Assembly: GCA_027306845.1 (NCBI GenBank)
Contig: DAHUYY010000062.1
Coordinates: 1 to 9,630, forward strand
Direction of reading: 5' to 3'
Source: Vulcanimicrobiota bacterium
Lineage (GTDB): Bacteria > Vulcanimicrobiota > Vulcanimicrobiia > Vulcanimicrobiales > Vulcanimicrobiaceae
DNA length: 9,630 bases
The translations under genes were made by a program, and so were the position numbers. How positions within the stretch are numbered: position 1 is the first letter of the stretch; the number at the start of each line of letters is the position of its first letter. This document shows positions 1 to 7,189 of this stretch, one piece after another. Under the pieces are notes generated by a model. The model was given only the letters and a program-made list of their open reading frames with translations. It had not been told where the DNA came from and made no database searches.

Positions 1-498
1 CACCTGGTCCTCGTCGAGTCGCCGCTCGGCCGCCTCTAGATCGGTCACCGCGAATCGCGCATTGCCTACGTCGGCATCGATCTCGGAGAGGCCTACGACG
101 AGGTCGCCGCGCGAGTAGAACGCCGCCTCCGCCGCCCCGTCGACCGCGCCGAATTACCGCCCTCGCTACGTGCGATCCTTGCGACGTTCTTCACCACCTG
201 GCAGGTCGATACGTCGTCGGTCGACATCAGCGATCTCACGCCGTTCGAACAGGCGACGCTCCGCGCAACCGTCGAGATCCCGCCGGGCGAGGTACGCTCG
301 TACGGGTGGCTCGCCAAGCAGATCGGTCGCCCGAGTGCCGCGCGCGCCGTCGGACGCGTGATGGCGCGAAACCCGATTCCTATTCTGGTGCCGTGCCATC
401 GCGTGGTCGACGCGACCGGTGCGCTCCATCGGTACGGTTACGGCGTCGAGCTCAAGGCTCGCCTGCTCGCAATGGAGGGCTACCACCCGGCACACTAA
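1..498 (+). pseudogene. ogt: O6-alkylguanine-DNA alkyltransferase (MGMT/Ogt) frame with an in-frame amber codon, 5' partial
   Basis: This frame encodes a suicide DNA-repair protein that moves alkyl groups from O6-alkylguanine to its own cysteine. The C-terminal domain is complete. It has a helix-turn-helix region from about codon 93 (IPPGEVRSYGWLAKQIG), the DNA-flipping arginine in RAVGR (115), the asparagine hinge in ARNP (124), and the active-site motif PCHRVV with Cys132 (394-396). The C-terminal YGYG segment is also typical. Upstream, the same frame carries the usual N-terminal strand (VESPLGRL), then TAG at 37-39, then IGHRESRIAYVGI, which continues the domain. Family homology therefore spans the stop. 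Between the TAG and codon 120 I find no ATG, GTG or TTG in frame, so no ordinary restart could rescue the domain. Either the gene is recently broken, the TAG is read through, or the base is a sequence error. The family call is firm; the pseudogene status is less sure. The true 5' end lies outside the window. Confidence 0.72.
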
Positions 499-556
499 GG
501 CTGGGTTACGAGCGAAAAACCAGGGAACCGCGCTCGCGGCGCTAACCTAGAACGCC

Positions 557-1267
557 GTGAGCAATCGCGTGCTCGTCACGGGCTTCGAGCCCTTTGGCGG
601 TGAGAAAGTTAATCCCAGCGAGTTGGTCGCGCGCAGCCTCGACGGCCGCCTCATCGCGGGGCGTCCGATCTCTGTTGCGATTCTTCCGGTGGAGACGCGC
701 TCGCTCCACGACCGTCTCGAATTGCTCCGCCTCGAAGAAGAGCCCGAGATCGTTCTGCTGTTGGGGCAGGCGGGCGGGCGCAGCGCCCTCGCACTCGAGC
801 GCGTTGCGGTCAACGTACTCGACTTCGAGATCCCCGACAACGTCGGCGTCCTGCGCAAAAACGAGCCGATCGCGCGCGGGGGCCCCGATGCCCGCCTCTC
901 CAATCTCCCATTCGAGAAAATCGTCGCGGCGTGGGCGGAGATCGGCGTGCCGGGATACGTGTCGAATTCCGCGGGCACGTTTATCTGCAATCAGGCGCTC
1001 TACGAACTACTCGCGCTCACCGAGACGGCGTCACCCCCCGTGCTCGTCGGTCTCGTCCATCTCCCGTTTCTCCCGGCTCAAGCGATCGCCGCCGGCCCGG
1101 AGACCCACCCCTCGATGTCCTTCGAACTCATGAAAAAAGGCGTCGAACAAATTATCGAATGCATCGTGCCGTGGGTCGAAAACCGCGGTGCGGAGAGCGC
1201 CGCACAACCACGCGAGCGCACCTCGCGCATGTGGATACCTCGCGGAGTGAAGGAAGCAGAACGCTGA
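557..1267 (+). CDS. pcp: Pyroglutamyl-peptidase I (peptidase family C15)
   Basis: This cytoplasmic cysteine peptidase removes N-terminal pyroglutamate from peptides and proteins. The family opening TGFEPFGG is at residues 8-15. The Glu signature GQAGGRSALALERVAVN spans 70-86 with catalytic Glu81. The Cys signature SNSAGTFICN contains Cys144, and His168 sits in VHLPF. These three residues match the known E/C/H triad in order and spacing. At 236 residues it is about 20 longer than typical members; the extra part is a charged C-terminal tail. The GTG at 557 is the first possible start, because an in-frame TAG lies at 548-550. No SD is visible, and a TAACCT at 543-548 is placed as a -10 box of a leaderless transcript would be, though no -35 element accompanies it. 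The 499-556 gap otherwise holds only a short GC-rich palindrome (528-539) without a T-run. The last codons overlap the next gene, and the later peptide-binding lipoprotein fits a peptide-salvage role. Confidence 0.93.
   Translation: MSNRVLVTGFEPFGGEKVNPSELVARSLDGRLIAGRPISVAILPVETRSLHDRLELLRLEEEPEIVLLLGQAGGRSALALERVAVNVLDFEIPDNVGVLRKNEPIARGGPDARLSNLPFEKIVAAWAEIGVPGYVSNSAGTFICNQALYELLALTETASPPVLVGLVHLPFLPAQAIAAGPETHPSMSFELMKKGVEQIIECIVPWVENRGAESAAQPRERTSRMWIPRGVKEAER
1251..1256 (+). promoter_or_regulatory. Shine-Dalgarno supporting a CTG start for the PHP gene
   Basis: AGGAAG lies 7 nt upstream of CTG at 1264-1266. That CTG overlaps the pcp stop TGA (1265-1267) as CTGA, the same geometry as the ATGA couplings on the minus strand of this window. 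The nearest standard start upstream of the first metal-binding motif is GTG at 1231, which has no SD. The site decides between the two starts but is not proof. Confidence 0.45.
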
Positions 1268-2958
1268 AAGACACAGAGAGGCAGCTCGCCATCGCTGCAA
1301 TTCCCGACGTACACGGGCACGCGAAGGGCGAACACCGTGCATTTTCCGAAGAGCGTCCGTTGCCGTATAGCGCGCGTATGCTTTTTCTTTGGTTCTATCA
1401 TGCCTGTCGGCGCGGCTCACCGCGCTTCTTGATGGTGAGCGACCACGTCAACTTCCTTACCATCGAAGATCCCGGCGCAATTAACACGGTCCGTCGCGCG
1501 CTCAAACTCGCGCTCGCCGGCGACGTCCACGGTGCCGCTGAGACCGCCGTCGTCGATGTCGCTCACGCAACGATCGTCTCGGAGGCGTTGCGCCGCGGCA
1601 TGCGTTTCTCCATCGGTGCCGAGGTCGATAACGATCCGCGCTCGCGCCCCGATGTCGCCAATATTATCGACGCGATGCGACCCGACGGGATCATTCGCTC
1701 GTTTCATTTCGTTCCGATCGAGCATCCCGAAAAAGGTGCGGACTGGCTCTGGCCCTTCGATAACCCCGAATTCGCCCATCTGCTCGAGTCGGTCGGCGCC
1801 GAAAGGCTTTGGGAGCTCTACACGCAGCGCCTCTTCGAAGATATCGCGACGCTGCCGACCCACATCGTGGGGCATTTCTATGTCGCGGCAACGTTCGGCG
1901 CATGGCCCGAAACCGCGAATCTCGAGCGGTACGAAGATCGGCTCGTGGAGATCTGCAAAGAACGCGGCATCGCCGTCGAGATCAACCTCCGTTTTCTCTA
2001 TCGCGAGGGCATCGCAGCCGAGCAACGGGACTTAATGCTCGCGGCGTACACTCGACTGATGCGAAAAGCCTCGGCCGCCGGGGTTGCCGTCGCTATCGGC
2101 TCCGACGCGCATAGCCCGAAGGACCAGGGCAACGGCTTCGAACGTATCGTCGACATCCTCCGCGATCTCGAGATCAACGAAGTCGTTTTCCCGATCGCCG
2201 GACGTTTGGCGAAGGTCGCCTTGCGTGCGAGCCGCGAGCATATCGAGCGCGCAAAGCGCGTCGATATTCCGCAGCCCGGCACCAGCATCGCCGGCTTCAG
2301 CCGTGCCGAACTCGGCCTGCCCGAGATCGACGAAGAGGAGGAACGCCGACTCGCCGAACAGCGCGCGCGCAGCGTGCGCGACGTTGGCTCGAAACGCCGT
2401 GCCGGTTCGCCCGAACGCGCGACAAAATCGCCGAGCGAAGGATCGCCGGAGACCGCGCGCGGTGCGAGAAGCTCGCCGAAGCGCACCGCACCGGCCAAGC
2501 CGGCAAAGGATGCGCCGAAAGAGAAGAGCGCGCCGCCGCCCCCACCAAAAGCCCCCGCAGCGAAACCAGTTGCAAAACCCGTCGCTAAAGCTGCGGTAAA
2601 AAAAGCTGCTCCCGTGGTGAAGAAAACCGCGGCGGCGAAGCCCGCGGCGAAAACCGTTGCCGCCAAGAAAGCAACTCCGGCGCCGAAGGCTCCGCTGAAG
2701 AAAGCCGCTCCGGCGAAGAAAGCCGCTCCGGCGAAGAAAGCAACCCCGGTGAAAAAAGCCGTTCCGGTGAAAAATGCCGCTCCGGTGAAAAAAGCAGCTC
2801 CGGCGAAAAAGGCCGCTCCGGCGAAAGTGCCGACCAAGAAAAGCGCACCGGCGAAGCCCGTCGCCAAGAAAGCCGCCGTGCGCGCCGTTGCGAAGTCGAT
2901 CGCGAAAAAACCCGTCGTAAAGAAGACCGCCACGGCGAAAAAGTCAAAACGCCGGTAG
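1264..2958 (+). CDS. PHP-domain metallophosphoesterase fused to a histone H1-like Lys/Ala/Pro tail
   Basis: Numbering is from CTG 1264 (564 residues). Residues 13 to about 330 form a PHP domain, a metal-dependent phosphoesterase fold found in histidinol phosphatases, YcdX-like enzymes, TrpH-type nucleases and DNA polymerase subunits. All expected trinuclear metal ligands can be placed: H17 and H19 (DVHGH), H24, H61 (VSDH), E120 (GAEVD), H148 (SFHF), H204 (IVGHF), D281 and H283 (GSDAH). The enzyme is therefore probably active, but its substrate cannot be told. A charged helical linker (about 354-375) leads to a tail from about residue 405 made almost only of Lys, Ala, Pro, Val and Thr. The tail has no acidic residue in its last 130 or so positions and ends SKKR-like (KKSKRR). 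Such tails bind DNA or RNA non-specifically in H1-like bacterial proteins. The start is uncertain: GTG 1231 is the standard alternative, while ATG 1378 would remove metal ligands. It is probably coupled to pcp and is followed 22 bp later by the EF-G2 gene. Confidence 0.83.
   Translation: MKDTERQLAIAAIPDVHGHAKGEHRAFSEERPLPYSARMLFLWFYHACRRGSPRFLMVSDHVNFLTIEDPGAINTVRRALKLALAGDVHGAAETAVVDVAHATIVSEALRRGMRFSIGAEVDNDPRSRPDVANIIDAMRPDGIIRSFHFVPIEHPEKGADWLWPFDNPEFAHLLESVGAERLWELYTQRLFEDIATLPTHIVGHFYVAATFGAWPETANLERYEDRLVEICKERGIAVEINLRFLYREGIAAEQRDLMLAAYTRLMRKASAAGVAVAIGSDAHSPKDQGNGFERIVDILRDLEINEVVFPIAGRLAKVALRASREHIERAKRVDIPQPGTSIAGFSRAELGLPEIDEEEERRLAEQRARSVRDVGSKRRAGSPERATKSPSEGSPETARGARSSPKRTAPAKPAKDAPKEKSAPPPPPKAPAAKPVAKPVAKAAVKKAAPVVKKTAAAKPAAKTVAAKKATPAPKAPLKKAAPAKKAAPAKKATPVKKAVPVKNAAPVKKAAPAKKAAPAKVPTKKSAPAKPVAKKAAVRAVAKSIAKKPVVKKTATAKKSKRR
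2698..2823 (+). repeat. Seven tandem 18-bp units encoding KKAAPA-type hexapeptides
   Basis: Seven in-frame 18-bp units run head to tail. Units 1 and 2 are identical (2698-2715 and 2716-2733) and encode KKAAPA. Units 3-7 are diverged copies encoding KKATPV, KKAVPV, KNAAPV, KKAAPA and KKAAPA. They form the core of the H1-like tail of the PHP protein. The unit length keeps the frame, so copy number can change by slippage or recombination without breaking the protein. Similar but less regular Lys-Ala-Pro sequence flanks the array on both sides. Confidence 0.9.
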
Positions 2959-2980
2959 ATTCGGCGCAAGGAGGGCTCTC

Positions 2981-4975
2981 ATGTCCGAACATCCGCGCAT
3001 CCGCAACGTCGCATTCGTCGGCCCCCATCACTCGGGCAAGACGACGTTGCTCGAAGCGTTGTTGTACGCATGTGGAGCGATCGCGCGCCGCGGCTCGGTG
3101 AGCGACGGGTCGACGACGACCGATAGCGAACCCGAAGATATCGCTCACGCTCAATCGACCTGCGTCGGTTTCGCGCGTGCGACGCACGATGCGATCGAGA
3201 TCAATCTCGTCGACACGCCCGGCTTCATCGATTTCTTCGAAGAGACGCGCGCCGCACTACGCGGAGTCGATGCAGCGGTTATCGTCGTCGAAGCCGACCC
3301 CTCGCGCATCGCGCTCACGCATGCGCTCGTCGAGGAGATCGAACGCCTTCGCTTGCCGCATATCGTCGTCATCGACAAGCTCGATCGCCCCGGCGCCGAA
3401 TTCGATGCAACGCTCGCCGAATTGCAGCGCCTCTACGGGCGCCACCTCGTTGCCGAGCAACTGCCGATCCGCCGCGAGGATGCGCTCGTCGGGTATATCG
3501 ACCTCGCTACGATGCAAGCCGCCCGCTTCTCCGCCGATGGCGAGCGCCCCGAGGCGATCGAACCGGGGCTCGAACTCCCCGCGCGACAGGCTCGGAGAAC
3601 GCTTCTTGAAGCGATGGCCGACTTCGACGACGCGCTCATGCAAGAGCTCCTCGACGATGTCGAACCGCAGGCCGACGAGATCGATCGCGATCTCTGCGAC
3701 GAATGCTCGCACGACCAAATCGTCCCCGTGCTCGTTGCCGCCGGCATTCACGGGTACGGCGTCGCCGCACTACTCCGGGCGATCGAGCGATGGTTCCCCG
3801 CGCCGATCGGTGACGCACAAGCGCCGCTGCGCGCGCAAGTTATCAAGACGATCGTCCACCCGCAATCGGGGAAACTCTCCGTCGCGCGCATTCACGACGG
3901 CACGCTGACCGGCGATGCGACCGTCACCGATCTACGCACCGGCGAACGGATCCGGGTCGGCGGGCTCTACCGGCTCTTCGGAAAGAAAAGCGAACCGATA
4001 ACCAGCGCCGGGCCGGGCAGTATCGTCGCCATCGCGCGGCTCGAAGGGGTCACGACCGGCACCACGCTCGCCGGCTCCCCAACGGTGAAGCCGCTGCCGC
4101 CGATCGAATTCTCGCCTCCGGTCTTCGCGGTTGCGATCAAACCGAAGGAACGCATCGACGAAGCGAAGATATCGCAGATGCTCGCACGGATCATCGAGGA
4201 GGACCCCTCGCTCCAGCTCGCGCGCGCTCAATTTACCGGCGAGCAATTACTCCTGGGCTGCGGCGAACAGCACGTCGGTATCGCCGTCGAACGCCTTGCC
4301 CGCAAACACCGCGTGGAGATCGATGTTGCACCGCCGGCGGTGCCGTATCTCGAAACGATCTCTGCGAGCACCGAGGTCCATTCGCGCTACAAACATCAGA
4401 CCGGCGGCCACGGACAGTTTGCCGACGTGCACGTTCGCTTTCGGCCGCGCCCGCGCGGCAGCGGGCTGCTTTTCGACGACGAGATCGTCGGCGGAGTCGT
4501 ACCCAAACAATTTATCCCCGCGGTCGAGAAGGGTGTACGCGAGGCGCTCGCACGCGGCAGCAGCGGTTATCCGGTGACCGATCTGCACGTAACGCTCTTC
4601 GACGGGCAGTATCACGATGTCGATTCGAGCGAGCAATCGTTTCGCACCGCTGCGAGCATGGCGGTCCGCGAGGCGCTTCCGAAGTGCAAGCCGGTTATTC
4701 TCGAACCGATCGCTCGCGTCGAGGTGACGATTCCCGCTCACTTTACCGCGACGGTCATCGGGCAGCTCACCGCAAAGCGCGGGCAGATTCTCGGGATGAA
4801 ACCAAGCGACCGCGAGGGGCGCGAAGTCGTCGAAGCAGACGTTCCGCTCGTCGAACTCGCCCGCTATATTACCGAACTTCGCACCGCCACCCAGGGGTTG
4901 GGAACCTATCGGTGGAGTCACGAACGGTACGACCCGGCGCCCCCGGGGCGCGTTCCCGCAGGTACCACCCCCTAA
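2981..4975 (+). CDS. Elongation factor G-like translational GTPase, EF-G2 type
   Basis: This 664-residue protein has the full EF-G domain order: G domain (about 7-270), domain II (278-365), domain III (375-450), domain IV (452-570, with QTGGHGQFADV) and domain V (570-655, with GQLTAKRGQILGM). Canonical EF-G drives tRNA-mRNA translocation on the ribosome. This is a paralogue of the EF-G2 class: its switch I region reads DSEPEDIAHAQST where EF-G has the RGITI motif. The P-loop GPHHSGKTT (14-22) and DTPG (78-81) are intact. The G4 motif is DKLD (132-135) instead of NKxD, at the guanine-recognition position. As I recall, the mycobacterial EF-G2 lacks ribosome-stimulated GTPase activity, so a true translocase role should not be assumed. 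The ATG is set by a strong SD, AAGGAGGG (2968-2975). It sits 22 bp after the PHP gene and 46 bp before the lipoprotein gene. Confidence 0.9.
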   Translation: MSEHPRIRNVAFVGPHHSGKTTLLEALLYACGAIARRGSVSDGSTTTDSEPEDIAHAQSTCVGFARATHDAIEINLVDTPGFIDFFEETRAALRGVDAAVIVVEADPSRIALTHALVEEIERLRLPHIVVIDKLDRPGAEFDATLAELQRLYGRHLVAEQLPIRREDALVGYIDLATMQAARFSADGERPEAIEPGLELPARQARRTLLEAMADFDDALMQELLDDVEPQADEIDRDLCDECSHDQIVPVLVAAGIHGYGVAALLRAIERWFPAPIGDAQAPLRAQVIKTIVHPQSGKLSVARIHDGTLTGDATVTDLRTGERIRVGGLYRLFGKKSEPITSAGPGSIVAIARLEGVTTGTTLAGSPTVKPLPPIEFSPPVFAVAIKPKERIDEAKISQMLARIIEEDPSLQLARAQFTGEQLLLGCGEQHVGIAVERLARKHRVEIDVAPPAVPYLETISASTEVHSRYKHQTGGHGQFADVHVRFRPRPRGSGLLFDDEIVGGVVPKQFIPAVEKGVREALARGSSGYPVTDLHVTLFDGQYHDVDSSEQSFRTAASMAVREALPKCKPVILEPIARVEVTIPAHFTATVIGQLTAKRGQILGMKPSDREGREVVEADVPLVELARYITELRTATQGLGTYRWSHERYDPAPPGRVPAGTTP

Positions 4976-5008
4976 GAGACTTCGTCAGCCACTCATCGCC
5001 CTACACTC

Positions 5009-5014
5009 GGAGGA
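5009..5014 (+). promoter_or_regulatory. Shine-Dalgarno that fixes a TTG start
   Basis: GGAGGA lies 7 nt before TTG 5022-5024. This start gives a complete lipoprotein signal peptide (MFKRLL then a hydrophobic stretch and VVAC). No ATG or GTG gives a better fit, so the TTG start is well supported. Confidence 0.75.
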
Positions 5015-5021
5015 TCCGCCG

Positions 5022-6647
5022 TTGTTCAAACGCTTGCTATCGGGAGCGCTGCTCCTTACTCTCGTCGTTGCCTGCTCGAAATCCGGTTCGCAGAGCGCCG
5101 TCGGCGCCGGAGTAGAGCCCGGGCATCTGCGCATAGCAATTCAAAGCGACGTTAAGAACCTCAATCCGCTTCTGAATTCCAATACCACCGACGTGTTGGT
5201 CGATGCGCTGATGTTCGAACCGCTGATCGTTCCCGACTCCAAGGGCAAAATGCAACCGATGCTCGCAACGGCCGTACCGACGCTGCATAACGGCGGCATC
5301 ACCAACCATGGGTTGACGATAACCTATCACCTGCGGACCGACGCCAAGTGGACCGATGGAAAACCCGTTACCGCAGCCGACGTTATTTTTTCCTGGAAAG
5401 CGATCATGAACCCGAACAACGACGTGATCTCGCGCCACGGATATACCGATATTGCGTCGATCGCTGCACCGGATCCCTACACGGTCGTCGTGCATCTCAA
5501 AAAACCGTTCGCTCCCTTCGTCGACACCTTCTTCACCAACAGCGATCAACCGTATTTTATCGCCCCGGCACACGTACTCGCACAATACGCAAATATCAAC
5601 ACGATTCCGTTCAATAGCGAACCGACGGTGAGCGACGGCCCCTTCCGCTTCGCTGAATGGGTTCACGGCGACCATATCACGTTGCTGCGGAACGATAACT
5701 TCTTTCTCGGGAAACCGAAGTTAAAGAAAATCACGTTACGTATCATTCCCGACGAAAACACCACGATCAATCTGCTTCGCACCCATAATATCGATTGGAT
5801 GTTCCAGGCCTCGATTAGTAATTATCCGGTCATCAAAACGATTCCGGGAATCGATATCCGCTGGATGAGCGCAAACGGCTTCTCGGGCATCTACGTGAAC
5901 ACGCAGCGCCCGTTCCTCAAGAGCCTGCGCGTCCGACAAGCGGTCGCCGCAGCGATCGATAAACAACGCATCATCGACACGCTCACCTTCGGGCAAGAAA
6001 AGATGGCGACCGCCGACGTTCCGCCCTTTATGTGGTCGTACGATCCTCATGTCAAGGCGATCTCCTACGACCCGGCAAAGGCACGCGCGCTACTCGACGC
6101 CGCCGGCTGGAAAGTCGGGCCGGGCGGCACCCGCGTCAAGAACGGGCAGCAACTCGAACTCGTTCTCGTCACCGATAACTCCAATGCCACGCGCGTCAAG
6201 AAGAGCGTCATCATCCAAGCGATGCTGCGCAAAGTCGGCATCAAAGTTCAGGTGAAATACTTCGCCGGCGACGTCCTCTTCGCCCCAGCGAGCGTCGGCG
6301 GCATCCTCCAGGGCGGAAAGTTCGATCTCGCCTTAGCGGGGTGGTACGCCGGCATCGACCCCGACGATTCGACGCAGACGACCTGCGCCAATGTCGCGCC
6401 GACCGGTTACAACTACTCGCGCTACTGCAACCCGCAGATGGAAGCACTGCAAAAAATCGCTCTTACCTCCTACGATCGCGCGACGCGGAAGAAAGCCTAC
6501 GCGAAGATCCAACAACTCCTGGCAACCGACGTACCGGTAATTTATCTCTACTACGAACGCCAGATGGAACCGATCAGCACGTCATTTAAAGGTTTCGCCC
6601 CCAATCACGTGGTCGAAAGCTGGAATGCGTGGCAATGGAGCATCTAG
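5022..6647 (+). CDS. Peptide/oligopeptide ABC transporter substrate-binding lipoprotein (SBP family 5)
   Basis: This 541-residue protein should capture peptides or similar solutes outside the cytoplasmic membrane and deliver them to an ABC permease. The N-terminus is a lipoprotein signal: MFKRLL, hydrophobic core, then a lipobox ending VVAC with lipidated Cys18. A serine/glycine-rich linker follows. The family 5 body starts with NLNPLLNSN and has the characteristic KWTDGKPVTAADV segment, followed by SDGPFRF, VRQAVAAAID and YDPAKARALLDAAGW. Length is normal for the family. No permease or ATPase gene lies next to it here, so it is an orphan binding protein in this window and its transporter must be encoded elsewhere. 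Ligand identity cannot be read from the sequence. A nearby pyroglutamyl peptidase makes peptides a reasonable guess. Its last 13 bases overlap the next gene. Confidence 0.93.
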   Translation: MFKRLLSGALLLTLVVACSKSGSQSAVGAGVEPGHLRIAIQSDVKNLNPLLNSNTTDVLVDALMFEPLIVPDSKGKMQPMLATAVPTLHNGGITNHGLTITYHLRTDAKWTDGKPVTAADVIFSWKAIMNPNNDVISRHGYTDIASIAAPDPYTVVVHLKKPFAPFVDTFFTNSDQPYFIAPAHVLAQYANINTIPFNSEPTVSDGPFRFAEWVHGDHITLLRNDNFFLGKPKLKKITLRIIPDENTTINLLRTHNIDWMFQASISNYPVIKTIPGIDIRWMSANGFSGIYVNTQRPFLKSLRVRQAVAAAIDKQRIIDTLTFGQEKMATADVPPFMWSYDPHVKAISYDPAKARALLDAAGWKVGPGGTRVKNGQQLELVLVTDNSNATRVKKSVIIQAMLRKVGIKVQVKYFAGDVLFAPASVGGILQGGKFDLALAGWYAGIDPDDSTQTTCANVAPTGYNYSRYCNPQMEALQKIALTSYDRATRKKAYAKIQQLLATDVPVIYLYYERQMEPISTSFKGFAPNHVVESWNAWQWSI

Positions 6648-7189
6648 GGCATCCCGGCGAGTCGGTCGTGCCGCCGGGCGATATCGCCTGGTTGCGCAAG
6701 ACCATCGTCGAACGCGCGCTGACCCGAGGGGATTACCAACTCTCGGGCGGCGTGCGCAGCGATTATTATATCGACAAGTTCCGCCTCTTTAGCGACCCGG
6801 TCGTGCTGCGCCGCATCGCGCGGCTCTTCACGCCGGTCATCGCGCACTTGCGCCCCGACGTCATCGGCGGCACCGAACTCGGCGGCGTCGTCATCGCAAC
6901 GGCAGTCTCACAACTTACCGGCCTACCGATGCTCGCCGTTCGCAAACAGCCGAAAGGATACGGCGCCTTCCCCAACGAGTACGTCGAGGGCGCCTACGCA
7001 CCGGGGCAGCACGTGCTGTTATTGGAAGACGTCATCACCAACGCAACCGAGTTGATCGCGGCGAAGGCGCGGCTCGAAGCACTCGGTCTACAGGTGACGC
7101 CCTATGCGGTGGTGAGCCGCGGGCTCGCTCCGATCAACGCGTTGATCGCTTTTTCGCTACCGCGCGGTGACGCGAAGACCGAAAACTAG
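6635..7189 (+). CDS. Orotate phosphoribosyltransferase-like protein with a divergent PRPP loop
   Basis: This 184-residue protein matches type I phosphoribosyltransferases, closest by eye to orotate phosphoribosyltransferase (PyrE), which makes OMP from orotate and PRPP. Family segments are the N-terminal RGDYQLSGGVRSDYYID (31-47), FRLFSDPVVLRRIARLF (49-65), GGTELGGVVIAT (78-89) and the flexible-loop type RKQPKGYG (103-110). The acidic pair of the PRPP motif is present (ED at 131-132). The following phosphate-binding loop reads TNATE (135-139) where TTGGS or similar is expected, so PRPP binding is in doubt. The codons are clean and no frameshift explains it. I chose ATG 6635, overlapping the previous stop by 13 bp. 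GTG 6629 (two residues more) and GTG 6668 are alternatives, and no start has a good SD. It may be a working enzyme with an unusual loop, or a non-catalytic relative. I withhold the symbol pyrE for that reason. Confidence 0.83.
   Translation: MEHLGHPGESVVPPGDIAWLRKTIVERALTRGDYQLSGGVRSDYYIDKFRLFSDPVVLRRIARLFTPVIAHLRPDVIGGTELGGVVIATAVSQLTGLPMLAVRKQPKGYGAFPNEYVEGAYAPGQHVLLLEDVITNATELIAAKARLEALGLQVTPYAVVSRGLAPINALIAFSLPRGDAKTEN

Noticed and set aside
37..39. TAG as a reassigned sense codon or pyrrolysine
   Set aside because: At least three intact genes in the window end in TAG at the expected C-terminus of their families, so the codon works as a stop here.
543..548. TAACCT as the -10 box of a leaderless pcp promoter
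   Set aside because: The spacing to GTG 557 fits, but there is no -35 element and such six-base matches are common. It was kept only as a remark in the pcp entry.
931..1263. Extension of the PHP frame upstream to ATG 931
   Set aside because: This stretch lies inside the pcp catalytic region. In the PHP frame it gives Arg-rich, domain-free sequence typical of an off-frame shadow.
1998..3187. Long open minus-strand frames rich in FFAGAAFF-type repeats opposite the PHP tail
   Set aside because: They are mirror images of the low-complexity AAG/GCC/CCG codons of the Lys-Ala-Pro tail, which contain no minus-strand stops. They have no family motif, and the opposite strand carries a clear domain protein.
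3257..4921. Minus-strand frames opposite EF-G2 as additional genes
   Set aside because: They follow the codon-phase shadow of a conserved five-domain protein and show no recognisable motif or SD.
5002..5007. TACACT upstream of the lipoprotein gene as a promoter -10
   Set aside because: The implied transcript start would fall in or just after the SD at 5009-5014, and no -35 match exists at proper spacing.
7150..7186. Inverted repeat (TTTTCG/CGAAAA around the palindrome ACCGCGCGGT) as a terminator
   Set aside because: No T-run follows the stem on either strand, the stem is interrupted, and it lies within the coding end of the transferase-like gene.
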